A DNA stretch of 63,219 nt from positions 1-63,219 of the forward strand of contig NZ_NHSQ01000079.1 in NCBI RefSeq assembly GCF_016653465.1. The letters run 5' to 3'. This document shows positions 1 through 8,106 of the stretch, piece by piece (the first letter of the stretch is position 1; the number at the start of each line of letters is the position of its first letter). A program made the translations under genes and the position numbers. The stretch is from Thiocystis minor (GTDB taxonomy: Bacteria > Pseudomonadota > Gammaproteobacteria > Chromatiales > Chromatiaceae). The notes beneath the pieces are model-generated. The model worked only from the letters and a program-made list of their open reading frames with translations, was not told the origin of the DNA and searched no databases.

Positions 1-214
1 TGGTCTCCAGCGACTGAATCGTCGGGTTCAGACCATAGCGGGTGTAGAGACTGCCGGCGACGCGACCTTCAACGACGTCGAGCACGGCCTGCGTCGAGGG
101 AAAGGCGAAGGTGGTGGTCGTATAGATTGGCGTGTGCGGGCTGCCGTGGGCATCGGTCAGCTCGCCGGCGTGGACGCAGCGGGTGGCCAGGGCGGTCGAA
201 GGAGGTGCGGTCAT
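1..214 (-). CDS. PLP-dependent Cys/Met-metabolism enzyme, N-terminal part (cut by window start)
   Basis: The minus strand from the ATG at 214-212 reads into the window edge and gives about 71 residues without a stop. The sequence has the N-terminal features of the cystathionine gamma-synthase / methionine gamma-lyase / O-acetylhomoserine sulfhydrylase family: TRCVHAG near residue 11, then TPIYTTTTFAF, then the YTRYGLNPT segment that contributes to PLP-phosphate binding across the dimer. A GAGGAG Shine-Dalgarno lies about 7 bases before the ATG. The catalytic lysine and the substrate-specific part are outside the window, so the reaction (transsulfuration, sulfhydrylation or lyase) cannot be decided. 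The N-terminus is intact and the rest is missing only because of the window boundary. Confidence 0.8.
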   Translation of the reverse strand, partial: MTAPPSTALATRCVHAGELTDAHGSPHTPIYTTTTFAFPSTQAVLDVVEGRVAGSLYTRYGLNPTIQSLET

Positions 215-241
215 GGCGGACTCCTCGCGGGACGTCTGGTT

Positions 242-452
242 GGTGATTCCATGCCTATCCGGTTAGCTCCCAAGATGGTCGATCTTGGGTAGCGTCACTC
301 GTGCCAAACACGGAAATGTGTTCACCCCGCCTCGCAACGCCTTGCATTGGATGTAAGCTCCCGCCCCGCACGGCGGTCCCAAACACATGTCGAGTTCTGG
401 CCATCCGCCAGAAACTTGGCTTGGGAGCTAACCGGATAGGCATGGGTGATTC
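242..452. mobile_element. MITE-like element with 25-bp perfect terminal inverted repeats and 8-bp target duplication
   Basis: Bases 250-274 and 420-444 are perfect reverse complements (25 bp, beginning CATGCCTATCC and ending CTCCCAAG), enclosing 145 bases. The element (250-444, 195 bp) is flanked by the direct repeat GGTGATTC at 242-249 and 445-452, which looks like an 8-bp target-site duplication. No transposase-sized reading frame lies inside; the short ORFs there have no recognisable features. The structure is that of a non-autonomous miniature inverted-repeat transposable element. The parent IS family cannot be named from the ends alone. Because both TIRs and both target copies are perfect, insertion looks recent. 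Confidence 0.75.
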
Positions 453-540
453 GATGATGGGAAGGCGCCGATTCGGGCTTGGACCCCTGTCCTGAATTCG
501 GTCACGATGACCGTTGATCAGGATACTGGCAGATCCGATC

Positions 541-571
541 AAAACCATCAACCAATCGGTTGATGGATTTT
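541..571. terminator. Stem-loop terminator, possibly bidirectional
   Basis: A perfect 9-bp stem, CCATCAACC (545-553) with GGTTGATGG (558-566), has a 4-base loop. It is preceded by AAAA (541-544) and followed by ATTTT (567-571), so either strand would give a hairpin followed by a short U tract. It sits in the otherwise gene-free stretch between the MITE and the MOSC gene. The remaining bases from 572 to 858 show no convincing gene or signal. Confidence 0.6.
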
Positions 572-858
572 GGCAACGAAGCCTGGCCGGTCTCTGGACG
601 GATCTCGGCCGTTGCCGCCCGGAACTGATCGCTTCAGGCCGGATCACGCATCGGCGACCTCGGCTGGGAGTGCATTCGGTGCGTGGTCACTCCCGCCTTT
701 GCCGTCGCGCGCCAGTCGTCATCGGTGCGACACCCGTTCGCTCGAGGGATCGGTCGCGCTAGGGCGCAGGTCCGGCAGATTTGCACACCCGATGACGTGC
801 AGCACGATCCCGCCGCCGATGACGTCGACGAGGTTGCTCCATTCCCTGGCGCGGAGAC

Positions 859-1419
859 CTAAACCGGCTCCAGCCACTGAAAGGGCTCGGCAGGCAAGGT
901 CACCCGGATCGCGTCTCCCGTCACGATGGTTCCCCCGCGCATCACCACGCCCATGACCCCGGCCTTGCGGATGAGATGGCCGTCCGGCGCGCGGTCGAGC
1001 ACGGCCGCCATGAGTCCGGGCCGGTAGGCATCCAGTTGGGAGCAGGGGCTGCGCAAACCCGTGAGCCGGATCACGGCGTCGGTCCCGATGGACAGCTCGG
1101 TGCCGCGCGGGTGCGACAGGAGGTCGATGCCCCGCGTGGTGATGTTCTCGCCCATGCCGCCCGAATCGATCAAGAATCCGCGCGCGGCAAGTTCCGCGAA
1201 GAGCTCGCTCTGGATCAGATGTACCTGCCGCAGATTCGGCCGGGCAGGATCGCGCCTGACATGGGAGCGGTGCCTGACGCTGGCCCCAGCGTGCGCGTCA
1301 CCCTCGACCCCGAGTCCCGACAGCACACGAATACTCGGCCGGGTCTGCTTGGAGAATCCATGGCTTGCGTTTACTGCGACGGCGATGACGATACCCTGAG
1401 GCGGCTGCTCGATACCCAT
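859..1419 (-). CDS. MOSC domain-containing protein
   Basis: A 186-residue protein that is almost entirely one MOSC domain, the sulfur-carrier fold shared with the C-terminus of molybdenum-cofactor sulfurases and with YiiM/YuaD-type proteins. Visible family features are the VEGDAHAG segment near residue 38, GGMGENITTRG near residue 88, and the conserved cysteine in RSPCSQLD (about Cys126), which would carry the sulfur. The frame stays open upstream to 1482, but that extension would run through the terminator at 1452-1478, so I start at the ATG at 1419. MOSC proteins are linked to Moco sulfuration or to handling N-hydroxylated or sulfur ligands; the substrate here is unknown. A molybdenum context is plausible because moaA, moaE, nap and nar are all in this window. 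Confidence 0.8.
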   Translation of the reverse strand: MGIEQPPQGIVIAVAVNASHGFSKQTRPSIRVLSGLGVEGDAHAGASVRHRSHVRRDPARPNLRQVHLIQSELFAELAARGFLIDSGGMGENITTRGIDLLSHPRGTELSIGTDAVIRLTGLRSPCSQLDAYRPGLMAAVLDRAPDGHLIRKAGVMGVVMRGGTIVTGDAIRVTLPAEPFQWLEPV

Positions 1420-1451
1420 TGCATTCTCTGACTCGGCGATCAAGCTGGAAT

Positions 1452-1478
1452 AAAAAAGAAGCCGGCAGGAGCCGGCTT
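1452..1478 (-). terminator. Rho-independent terminator after the DAB operon
   Basis: On the minus strand an 8-bp GC-rich stem (AAGCCGGC / GCCGGCTT, 1459-1466 with 1471-1478) with a 4-base loop is followed by TCTTTTTT. It lies about 125 bases beyond the stop of the PII-like gene and just before the MOSC start, so it should end the DAB transcript. Confidence 0.8.
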
Positions 1479-1603
1479 TCAAAACGTCTCACTCTAACAG
1501 AGACGAGGAGGACGAAAGGTAAAGAGTCGACACCGCGCATGACCGGGCAAGGCGTCTTTGATGGCCTGCATCCGTGGTCTTTGGTGGGCCTCATCGCGAC
1601 TGT

Positions 1604-1936
1604 CTAATCTTCTGGCTCCGGTTTGACCATCCGGCTGACCGCGATGTCCGAGGTGAAGACCACGCCCATGTGCCGGTCGAGGAAGGGCGCCAAGCCCTCC
1701 AGGATCGGGTCGACCAGACTCGGCGGGACGGCGCTGACGACCATCACCAGCACCGACTCGTCGTTGAACATCAGATGGCCCTTGTGCGCGCCGTGCGTCC
1801 CCTTGCCGGAGAGGTTGTGCAGGATGCTGTAGCCGCCCGCGCCGGCGCGTTCGAGCAGGTCGGTGATAAAGCCCTGGTGCTGGCCCTCGACGATGATCTC
1901 GATCTTCTTCATGGCGCTCATGGCGAGTGACTTCAT
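1604..1936 (-). CDS. PII-like signalling protein of the DAB operon
   Basis: A 110-residue protein with a PII (GlnB/SbtB-like) ferredoxin-like fold pattern: KKIEIIVEGQHQGFITDLLE, then GAGGYSILHNLSGKG, then VLVMVVSAVPP and a C-terminal strand ending in PEPED. PII-like proteins next to bicarbonate transporters bind nucleotides and adjust transport to carbon or energy status; that role is inferred here from position. The ATG at 1936 overlaps the dabA stop as ATGA, and a GGAG lies 8 bases upstream, so translation is probably coupled to dabA. The frame is open further upstream (to 2041), but that segment overlaps dabA and has no family features. It is the last gene of the operon, before the terminator at 1452-1478. 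Confidence 0.75.
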   Translation of the reverse strand: MKSLAMSAMKKIEIIVEGQHQGFITDLLERAGAGGYSILHNLSGKGTHGAHKGHLMFNDESVLVMVVSAVPPSLVDPILEGLAPFLDRHMGVVFTSDIAVSRMVKPEPED

Positions 1937-4698
1937 GAGGATGTCTCCACGGGAATCGGACGTTTCCGGACTCTCTGGGCCGGCTGAGCGACGATTGGGG
2001 GGCTGTCCTCGGGCCGCGTCGCCCAGGGCCGCGCGATCCACTGTCCTTGCTCGAAGAGGTGCGCGGCGCCCTCGGCGCGGTCAATCACCAGCAGGCGAAT
2101 CCAGCCGTTCTCGACCAGCTCGCGGACCTTGAAGACCCGGCTCAGGACGCTCTGGACGAAGGGCAGCGGGGCCTCGATGACGGTGATCAGGCGCATAGGC
2201 TGGTGGTAGGGCCGCTCGCCCTGGCGCACCGTCTGGGCCGGCAGCCCGGTGCGCAGGTCGCTGACGTTGCCGGTCATGACGCCGAAGCGCCCGACGACGT
2301 TGTGATAGACCTTGCTGCCGCTGCCGAAGACGGCGTTATCGACCACCGAGAAGTAGTGCTCCAGGTTGATCCACTGGGCGACGATCAAGGGGCCGGAGAG
2401 GATGGCTTCGAGCGCCGCGCCGCTCGCGTCCCGACGATGGTCATAGGAGTGCAGGAAGGCCCGCCCCGCGAGATCGACCGCGCGGGTGAGGTCGCGGTGG
2501 CCGACGATGAAACTGGCGTTGCCCGAGAGACCCCACTCCGGTCGGACCTGGGTCCAGTCGAGCGCGTTGCGCTTGACCCGGCGCGCGGCGGCCTCGGGTG
2601 AGTCGACTCCGGTCTCGCCCAGGGCCGTGCAGCGCTCGCGCGCGCAGAGTCGTCCGGCGGCGGCCAGATCCTCCTGGATGCGCGTCACCTGGGTCAGGCG
2701 GCCTGGCGGCAGTTGGTCGAGGTCGTGGAGCTGGGTCTCGTCGGTCGTGGTGTCGTGCAGGGCCGGGATGAACCAGGTGTCCTCCGGGATGCGGAGGCCC
2801 TGTCCGGCGAGCCGCTCGCGCACCTCGCGCCGGTTGGCCATGGCGGCGAAGAGGCGGGCGTTCACCAGGCCCTTGTCGCCCCCGCAGGCGCCGCAGTCGA
2901 GCGCCGACTCATAGGGGTTGTTCTGGGAGCGGCTGCCGTGGCCGACGACCAGGACGGTGCGGGCGAAGTCCTCGACCAGACCCATGGTGCTCAGTGTATT
3001 GCGCACCAGTTGCGCCTGATGCTCGATCCTAAAGCCGATCCGCGCCAGTTGTTCGAGCTGGAGGCGCGACTGGTCGGGGGTCAGCCGGTACTCCAGCCGC
3101 AGACGGGTGATGAAGACCGTTTCGGCGGCGCTGTCGAGGTCGAAGCGCCGGGCGAGCTGGCTCGGGGCCGCGGCCCTTCCCAGCGCGATCTCGCGCAGCT
3201 CCTGGATCATCCCGGTGGTGACGGCCTCGCGCTTGATCCCGAGCTGCCGATCAAGCGCCCGCACCACCAGCTCGTCCTGCAGGCTCGCGATCAGATCGCG
3301 CGCGTCCTCCTCGGAGAGCTTGTCGATCATCAGCCGCGTCGGTGGGCGGCCGTTGTCGAGCCGCTTGCGCCAGCGGTTGTAGAGGGTCGGCGCGAGGGTC
3401 TTGCCGACCATGTCGAAGCCGAACAGCAGACCCACCGCCTCGACCGTGATGTAGGGCGCCAGCACCGTGAACTTGAGGTCGTGGACGACCTCGGTGGCGA
3501 GATGGAAGAGCGACTGTCCGTGCGGCGCGTGCTCGTGCGGCATCTCCAGAACCACGTTGCGCGGCGTCACGATGGCCGGACAGAGCGCGGTCTCATGACC
3601 CTTTCCAAGCTCGATGAAGTTGACCGGAACGCCAAAGAATCCGGCGACGCCGAAGGTCTCGTAGTGGCCGAGTCCTTCGAGCTGGCGGCGCAGCCGCTCG
3701 GAGCGGACATCGATGCAGAAGAGCGCCTGGACCTTGGAGCCGGCGACCCCCGGAGCGGTCGCGCCGGTGCGCGCGAGCGCCTCGGCTGGGGTCTCGCGCG
3801 GGGCGGCGAGCCGGTCGAGCAACTGACGGATGTAGGTGCGTTCGAGCGCCTGCATCCAGAAGAAGCCCTCACACGCGCGCAGTCCATGGACCGCCTCGAT
3901 CATCTGGCGGAGCGCCCCCGAGCGTTGCGTGGCCAGCTCCGCGCGCGGGATGCCGGCCAGCTCGCACAGCTCCCGCAGACGCAGGGCGCGACTGCTGGCC
4001 TCGCGCGCGGTCTTCTCGTGCTCGTAGTCGAGACAGAGCGCCTCGATCCGCTTAGCGTCGCCGCCGTCGAGCGCGACCTCGACCTGGTGCGCGTAGTCGG
4101 GAAGGATAGCCCCGGAATGCAGCTCACGGCGCAGCAGACATTCGTGCGGACGCTCGGTCATGCAACGCACCCAGGCCGGGTAGCGAAAGTCGCGCCGATT
4201 GCGGCGCTCCGCCTCCTCGATCAGGGGCAGCGACAGGATGAGACGGATGGCGATGAAGTCGACCAGATCCGCCGGGTTGCGCTCCTGCCAGTAATAGTCC
4301 CTGGCCTGGGCGCGCCAGCGCACGAAGCCGGCCCAGCCGTGGAGCTTGGACAGCTCGACGGCGAAGGAGTCCATCCACAGCCGCTCGGGGATCGCAAGCC
4401 GGGTCATGACCAGATCGATCGCCGCCTCCGGCTGTTCCACCCGCTCCAGGGTCGGACCCAGATCCAGCCCGCGCAGACGCCAGCGGCGGTTGCGCCGGGC
4501 GATTTGACACCAGGACTGGAACAGCCCCTGCCGACGTCCCGGCATCCGCCAGGCGGACTGGCCTTCGTCGAGGAAGTCCAGGCAGCCCTTGATCAGCCAC
4601 TCGTTCAGGGTGGCGCCGATGCGCTCGCCATGGAGCTGGTCGATGAGGTCGTAGAGCGTCCAGCGCGTGCCGATCTCCTCTGCCGCGAGCCGTTTCAT
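1933..4698 (-). CDS. dabA: DabA (UPF0753/DUF2309) inorganic-carbon uptake subunit, main part
   Basis: A 921-residue protein containing the zinc-site core of DabA, the carbonic-anhydrase-like cytoplasmic subunit of the DAB energy-coupled inorganic-carbon accumulation complex. The first ligand pair is visible in CIDVRSE (about Cys326 and Asp328). The second is the His in VVGHGSRSQNN (about residue 584) and the Cys in LDCGACGG (about residue 602). In the characterised family these four residues bind zinc and are required for function. The usual DabA N-terminal region (HNPLHGLEHLPFEEA) is absent from this frame and lies in the separate upstream ORF at 4695-5201, overlapping by ATGA. DabA is normally one polypeptide, so the gene is either naturally split and translationally coupled or carries a frameshift. 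It works with DabB, the membrane cation-coupled subunit. Confidence 0.85.
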   Translation of the reverse strand: MKRLAAEEIGTRWTLYDLIDQLHGERIGATLNEWLIKGCLDFLDEGQSAWRMPGRRQGLFQSWCQIARRNRRWRLRGLDLGPTLERVEQPEAAIDLVMTRLAIPERLWMDSFAVELSKLHGWAGFVRWRAQARDYYWQERNPADLVDFIAIRLILSLPLIEEAERRNRRDFRYPAWVRCMTERPHECLLRRELHSGAILPDYAHQVEVALDGGDAKRIEALCLDYEHEKTAREASSRALRLRELCELAGIPRAELATQRSGALRQMIEAVHGLRACEGFFWMQALERTYIRQLLDRLAAPRETPAEALARTGATAPGVAGSKVQALFCIDVRSERLRRQLEGLGHYETFGVAGFFGVPVNFIELGKGHETALCPAIVTPRNVVLEMPHEHAPHGQSLFHLATEVVHDLKFTVLAPYITVEAVGLLFGFDMVGKTLAPTLYNRWRKRLDNGRPPTRLMIDKLSEEDARDLIASLQDELVVRALDRQLGIKREAVTTGMIQELREIALGRAAAPSQLARRFDLDSAAETVFITRLRLEYRLTPDQSRLQLEQLARIGFRIEHQAQLVRNTLSTMGLVEDFARTVLVVGHGSRSQNNPYESALDCGACGGDKGLVNARLFAAMANRREVRERLAGQGLRIPEDTWFIPALHDTTTDETQLHDLDQLPPGRLTQVTRIQEDLAAAGRLCARERCTALGETGVDSPEAAARRVKRNALDWTQVRPEWGLSGNASFIVGHRDLTRAVDLAGRAFLHSYDHRRDASGAALEAILSGPLIVAQWINLEHYFSVVDNAVFGSGSKVYHNVVGRFGVMTGNVSDLRTGLPAQTVRQGERPYHQPMRLITVIEAPLPFVQSVLSRVFKVRELVENGWIRLLVIDRAEGAAHLFEQGQWIARPWATRPEDSPPIVAQPAQRVRKRPIPVETSS

Positions 4699-5201
4699 GG
4701 GGCCTCCGCCAGCGGGCGCAACCGCGCCAGGATGGCGTCGGTGCTCGGGAAGGCGTTGCCGACGCTGGGCTGATCCATGCGGGTCATGAGGGTGACCAGG
4801 ATGCGGTGCAGGTCGAGCGCAACGCCGTCCTCGTCCTGGTGCTCCGGGGCGGAAAGGTCCGGGCCTTGGGCCAGCAGGAATTCGGCGACCAGCTCCTCGA
4901 TCGCCGCCGGATCGATGTGTCCCTCGCGCAGCAGCGCCTGATACTCGGTGCGGCGCAGATAGCCGCGCGCGTGAAAGAGCGCGCTGGCCCGCTCGACCGC
5001 CTCCTCGAACGGCAGATGTTCCAGCCCGTGCAGGGGGTTGTGGTGGATGAAATTACGCATGGGCCAGACGAAGGGCAGGAACTCGCCGGCCATCGTGACC
5101 ATGGAGCGGATCTTGAGTGCGCGCCCCAAGCCTGTCTCGCCCGGCCGCGTCCCAGACGGGTCGGAGGAGGGCGGATGCCGCTCGGGCGGGTTCCCGGTCA
5201 T
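4695..5201 (-). CDS. DabA N-terminal piece (split DUF2309)
   Basis: A 168-residue protein with the conserved DabA N-terminal signature: FLPFVWPMRNFIHHNPLHG near residue 42, then HLPFEEAVERAS and RGYLRRTEYQALL. In known DabA proteins this segment precedes the zinc-binding core in the same chain. Here it ends in a TGA that overlaps the ATG of the downstream 921-residue ORF (ATGA, 4695-4698), a -1 relation. Its own start overlaps the stop of the preceding membrane-protein gene the same way. The clean overlap and good coding on both sides suggest a functional two-piece DabA, but a recent frameshift or sequencing error cannot be excluded. The two pieces total 1089 residues, compatible with the longer DabA forms. 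Confidence 0.7.
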   Translation of the reverse strand: MTGNPPERHPPSSDPSGTRPGETGLGRALKIRSMVTMAGEFLPFVWPMRNFIHHNPLHGLEHLPFEEAVERASALFHARGYLRRTEYQALLREGHIDPAAIEELVAEFLLAQGPDLSAPEHQDEDGVALDLHRILVTLMTRMDQPSVGNAFPSTDAILARLRPLAEAP

Positions 5202-6007
5202 AGCGCCACCTCCACCAGCAGGATGCCGAAGAGTCCGAGGGCGATCATGCCCCCGCCGAGTCCGAGCGCCTGACGCGGTTCCAGGTCGCGGTAGGTCAGA
5301 TCCTCCCTGGGAACGCCCCAGACGATGCCGCTCAGGAGGTTGACGCCGGCCCAGGTCCAGAGCAGCCAGGACAGACAGATCGGCAGCAGGACCACGACCG
5401 CGTCCGCCGCGACGCCGCCGAAGGCGAGTGCGGCGAGGGCGAAGAAGGACGGCGAGAAGGGCACGGCGATGGCCGCCAGCACGGCCAGCACGAAGAGGTG
5501 CGCCAGCCAGGGCAGGCGGCAGCAGAGCCCCGGATAGAGCCCGCTACGCGCGATGCCGAAGCGCCGGGTCAAGTGGTCCAGCAGGAAGACCAGCGGTAGC
5601 AGCGAGATCGACAGACCGATGGCGGGCAGCAGCGAGCTCACCCCGGAGCCAACACCGATCCAGATCAGGGCCAGCGCGGAGGAATAGAGGTGCGAGATCC
5701 AGATTTCTCCATCCTTCGCGCTCAGGAGCCGAAAGGCGTAGAGCACCGAGGTCAGTCCGCCCCAGACCGCGAAGAGGGTCGGCCAGCCATCCCCCGCACT
5801 CGGCTGGTCCATCGCCAGCGCGAGCAGGCCGATGCCGATGAGCGGAAAGACCAGGATCAGGGTGGCCTTGAATGCCGGGCCGCGCCGCCAATCGCCGTTC
5901 GGGAGCGCGCCGTCTTTCACCTGGCCTTGCAGGAGCGCGTTCGGCAGGGCGCTCAGTGGATAGAGCGGCAGAAAGAACCCGGCCATGAGTAGCAGGATCG
6001 GCGCCAT
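5198..6007 (-). CDS. Integral membrane protein of the DAB operon, function unknown
   Basis: A 269-residue, very hydrophobic protein with roughly seven to eight predicted membrane segments, beginning MAPILLLMAGFFLPLYPLSALP. The ATG at 6007 is one base after the dabB stop; the frame is open upstream to 6091 but that part lies inside dabB. The stop overlaps the DabA N-terminal ORF as ATGA. I do not recognise a named family. It lacks the obvious charged and His motifs of complex-I antiporter subunits, although its pattern is loosely like a shortened membrane subunit. Its position between dabB and dabA with overlaps on both sides argues that it is part of the transport complex or its assembly. Two-gene DAB systems do not have it. 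Confidence 0.65.
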   Translation of the reverse strand: MAPILLLMAGFFLPLYPLSALPNALLQGQVKDGALPNGDWRRGPAFKATLILVFPLIGIGLLALAMDQPSAGDGWPTLFAVWGGLTSVLYAFRLLSAKDGEIWISHLYSSALALIWIGVGSGVSSLLPAIGLSISLLPLVFLLDHLTRRFGIARSGLYPGLCCRLPWLAHLFVLAVLAAIAVPFSPSFFALAALAFGGVAADAVVVLLPICLSWLLWTWAGVNLLSGIVWGVPREDLTYRDLEPRQALGLGGGMIALGLFGILLVEVAL

Positions 6008-6008
6008 C

Positions 6009-7691
6009 TCAGACCCACCGCAGCAGGGCGTTGAGCCGGCGTGAGCGCGCCAGCAGGGCGCTCGCCAGCCGGCCATGGAGGTCCGCGACATAGAACTCGC
6101 GCGACATCCAGGCGTAGAGCGAGAGATAGCCGTTACGGTAGCGGCGGGTGAGCGGCTCGCGCCGGGCGGCCGAGCGGAACACCAGCAGCCAGGCCCCCGC
6201 GATGGCGGCGACCAGGACCAGCATCAGTACCGTGAACAGCGGCGCCGGCAGGGAGGCCGCGTCGTAGATCGCTTCGCGGAAGGCCGGGTCGGGATAGAGC
6301 AGGGTGTCGATCATGTGTCCGGCGAGCACATAGCCCAGGATCACCAGGGCGAAGGAAAGGACCACGTAGCCCAGCAGCCTGAAAGGCCGCTCGCCGCCGA
6401 TCTTGTAGACGAAAAAGAGGGTCTGGGCGCCGGTGATCCAGCCGAACAGCAGCAGGATCATGGCCCCCTGGTGGCTAAGGAAGCCTTCGTCGATCATCTG
6501 GTGGGCGCTGACCACGATCGCCAGCGGCACCGCGATGGTGATCCCGGCGAAGACGATCCAGGACAGCGGCGGCCGGGGCGTCCGGCGCTCGACCATGAAC
6601 TGGTAGATTTCGCCCTCCGGGATGTTCGAATCCCGGCGCGCCCGGCCGATCAGGCTGCCTGAATCGAGAAACAGGGTCGCCTTGAAGATGCCATGGGCGA
6701 TCAGATGGAAGATCGCCAGCGAGAAGGCCCCCAGACCGCACTCCATCACCATGTACCCCATTTGTCCCATGGTCGAATAGCCGAGCGAGCGCTTGATGTC
6801 GCTCTGCATCAGCATCATCACCGAGCCCATGAGCGTGGTCGTCAGCCCGACCAGCAGGGCGATCTGGAGCACCGAGTCGGTGTGGGCGAAGACCGGCGCG
6901 AAGCGATTGATGAGGAATCCGCCCGCGTTGACGATGCCGGCATGCATCAGGGCCGAGACCGGCGTCGGTCCCTCCATGGTGTAGGGCAGCCAGGTGTGGA
7001 AGGGGAACTGGGCCGACTTGGCGAAGGCGGCCAGCAGGATCAGCAGCCCGACGGTCTCGCTGACCGGCAACCCCAGGGCACCGGCGCCGTCGGGATCGGC
7101 GGCGATGGCCTCGAAGAGGACTGGGATGCTCAGGGTGCCGTAGCTGGAATAGAGCAGGGCGGCGGCGGCCATCAGCGGCAGGTCGCCGATCCGGTGAGTG
7201 ATGAGGGTCCAGAAGGCGTAGCGGTTGGCGGCCTCGCGCCGGGTGTCATGGTTGAGCAGGAAGTAGAGGATGACGCCCATGGAATGCCAAGCCAGCAGCA
7301 GGGTCAGCAGATCTCCGGCCAGCACCATCAGCATGATCATGGCGTTGATGCCGTCGAGCAGCACGAAGAAGCGGGTATGCGCCGGATCCTCGCGCATGTA
7401 GCGCACCGAATAGAGATGCACCACCAGGCTGATGGCGCTCACGGCCAGGGCCATGAGGGCGGTGAGCGCGTCGAAATGAATGGTGAAGAGACTGATGCCA
7501 AGCGTCGCGAGCTGCCCCTGACCCAAAAAGATCTGTTGCGAGAAGAGACCCAGGGCCACGACGAAGATGACCAGGCTGAAGCCCACGCTCAGACGCGCCA
7601 CGCGCTCGCCGATCCGCGGGGCTAGGAGCAGCACGGTCAGCGCCGAGATCAACCCCAGCAGCGGCAGCAGATAGGCGATAGAGGCAAGCAA
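6009..7691 (-). CDS. dabB: DabB, complex I-like membrane subunit of the DAB inorganic-carbon transporter
   Basis: A protein of about 560 residues related to proton-conducting NADH-quinone oxidoreductase / Mrp antiporter subunits (NuoL/NdhF-like). Family features include the HLYSVRYMREDP segment, LLLAWHSMGVILYFLL, the lysine-containing helix FAKSAQFPFHTWLPYTMEGPT, SALMHAGIVNAGGFL, and MQSDIKRSLGYSTMGQMGYM. In DAB systems this subunit couples cation flow to DabA-mediated bicarbonate trapping. The start is uncertain: the frame is open to 8009, but the N-terminal stretch there is not membrane-like. I chose the TTG at 7691, preceded by GGGAG at a spacing of 10 and followed directly by the first hydrophobic helix. 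An ATG at 7832 is the main alternative. It is the first gene of the operon and diverges from moaA. Confidence 0.85.
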   Translation of the reverse strand: MLASIAYLLPLLGLISALTVLLLAPRIGERVARLSVGFSLVIFVVALGLFSQQIFLGQGQLATLGISLFTIHFDALTALMALAVSAISLVVHLYSVRYMREDPAHTRFFVLLDGINAMIMLMVLAGDLLTLLLAWHSMGVILYFLLNHDTRREAANRYAFWTLITHRIGDLPLMAAAALLYSSYGTLSIPVLFEAIAADPDGAGALGLPVSETVGLLILLAAFAKSAQFPFHTWLPYTMEGPTPVSALMHAGIVNAGGFLINRFAPVFAHTDSVLQIALLVGLTTTLMGSVMMLMQSDIKRSLGYSTMGQMGYMVMECGLGAFSLAIFHLIAHGIFKATLFLDSGSLIGRARRDSNIPEGEIYQFMVERRTPRPPLSWIVFAGITIAVPLAIVVSAHQMIDEGFLSHQGAMILLLFGWITGAQTLFFVYKIGGERPFRLLGYVVLSFALVILGYVLAGHMIDTLLYPDPAFREAIYDAASLPAPLFTVLMLVLVAAIAGAWLLVFRSAARREPLTRRYRNGYLSLYAWMSREFYVADLHGRLASALLARSRRLNALLRWV

Positions 7692-8106
7692 GGCGGCGTG
7701 GCTCCCGGTCCGTGTCTGGTCACGAGTCTGAGATGCCACAAGCACATCACGCGCCAGAACGAGGGATGTAGGATGGGCAAATCCCGTGACAAGAAGCCGA
7801 GTCTGGCTGCGAGGCTGGTCGGGCGTTCCCATCCTCACCGCTCGGCGTCTCAAAAGACACGGATGGGAAGCGCCTGCCAAACCGAGGATTGGGACAAAAC
7901 GCCCCGGTCGATGACCGGCGTCGAGACTCTTTGTCCCAGCACGGACGCCAGTTCCATGGGCCGACCTCGGTCGCGAATGGGGGCGCCTGCAACGGCACGG
8001 AGCCTGCAAGACGTCAGATGACCTGAGCGGCGCGGAGTCCTACGCGTGGCGCACCGGTCAGGGGTCGCGCGCCCTCCGCGCTCGTCAATCGCCATCAGGA
8101 GATCGC
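7692..8106. promoter_or_regulatory. Divergent intergenic region between dabB and moaA, with nested hairpin
   Basis: This gene-free stretch must hold the promoters for the DAB operon (minus) and moaA (plus). A stem-loop pairs CCCATCC (7828-7834) with GGATGGG (7860-7866) and encloses a smaller GTCT/AGAC hairpin, so it could form structure in the DAB leader. I see no convincing -35/-10 pair, FNR box or sigma-54 site here. Confidence 0.35.

Noticed and set aside
2713-4773. 686-residue plus-strand frame opposite dabA
   Set aside because: It is antisense to a gene with strong family motifs and is rich in residues expected from a GC-biased shadow frame.
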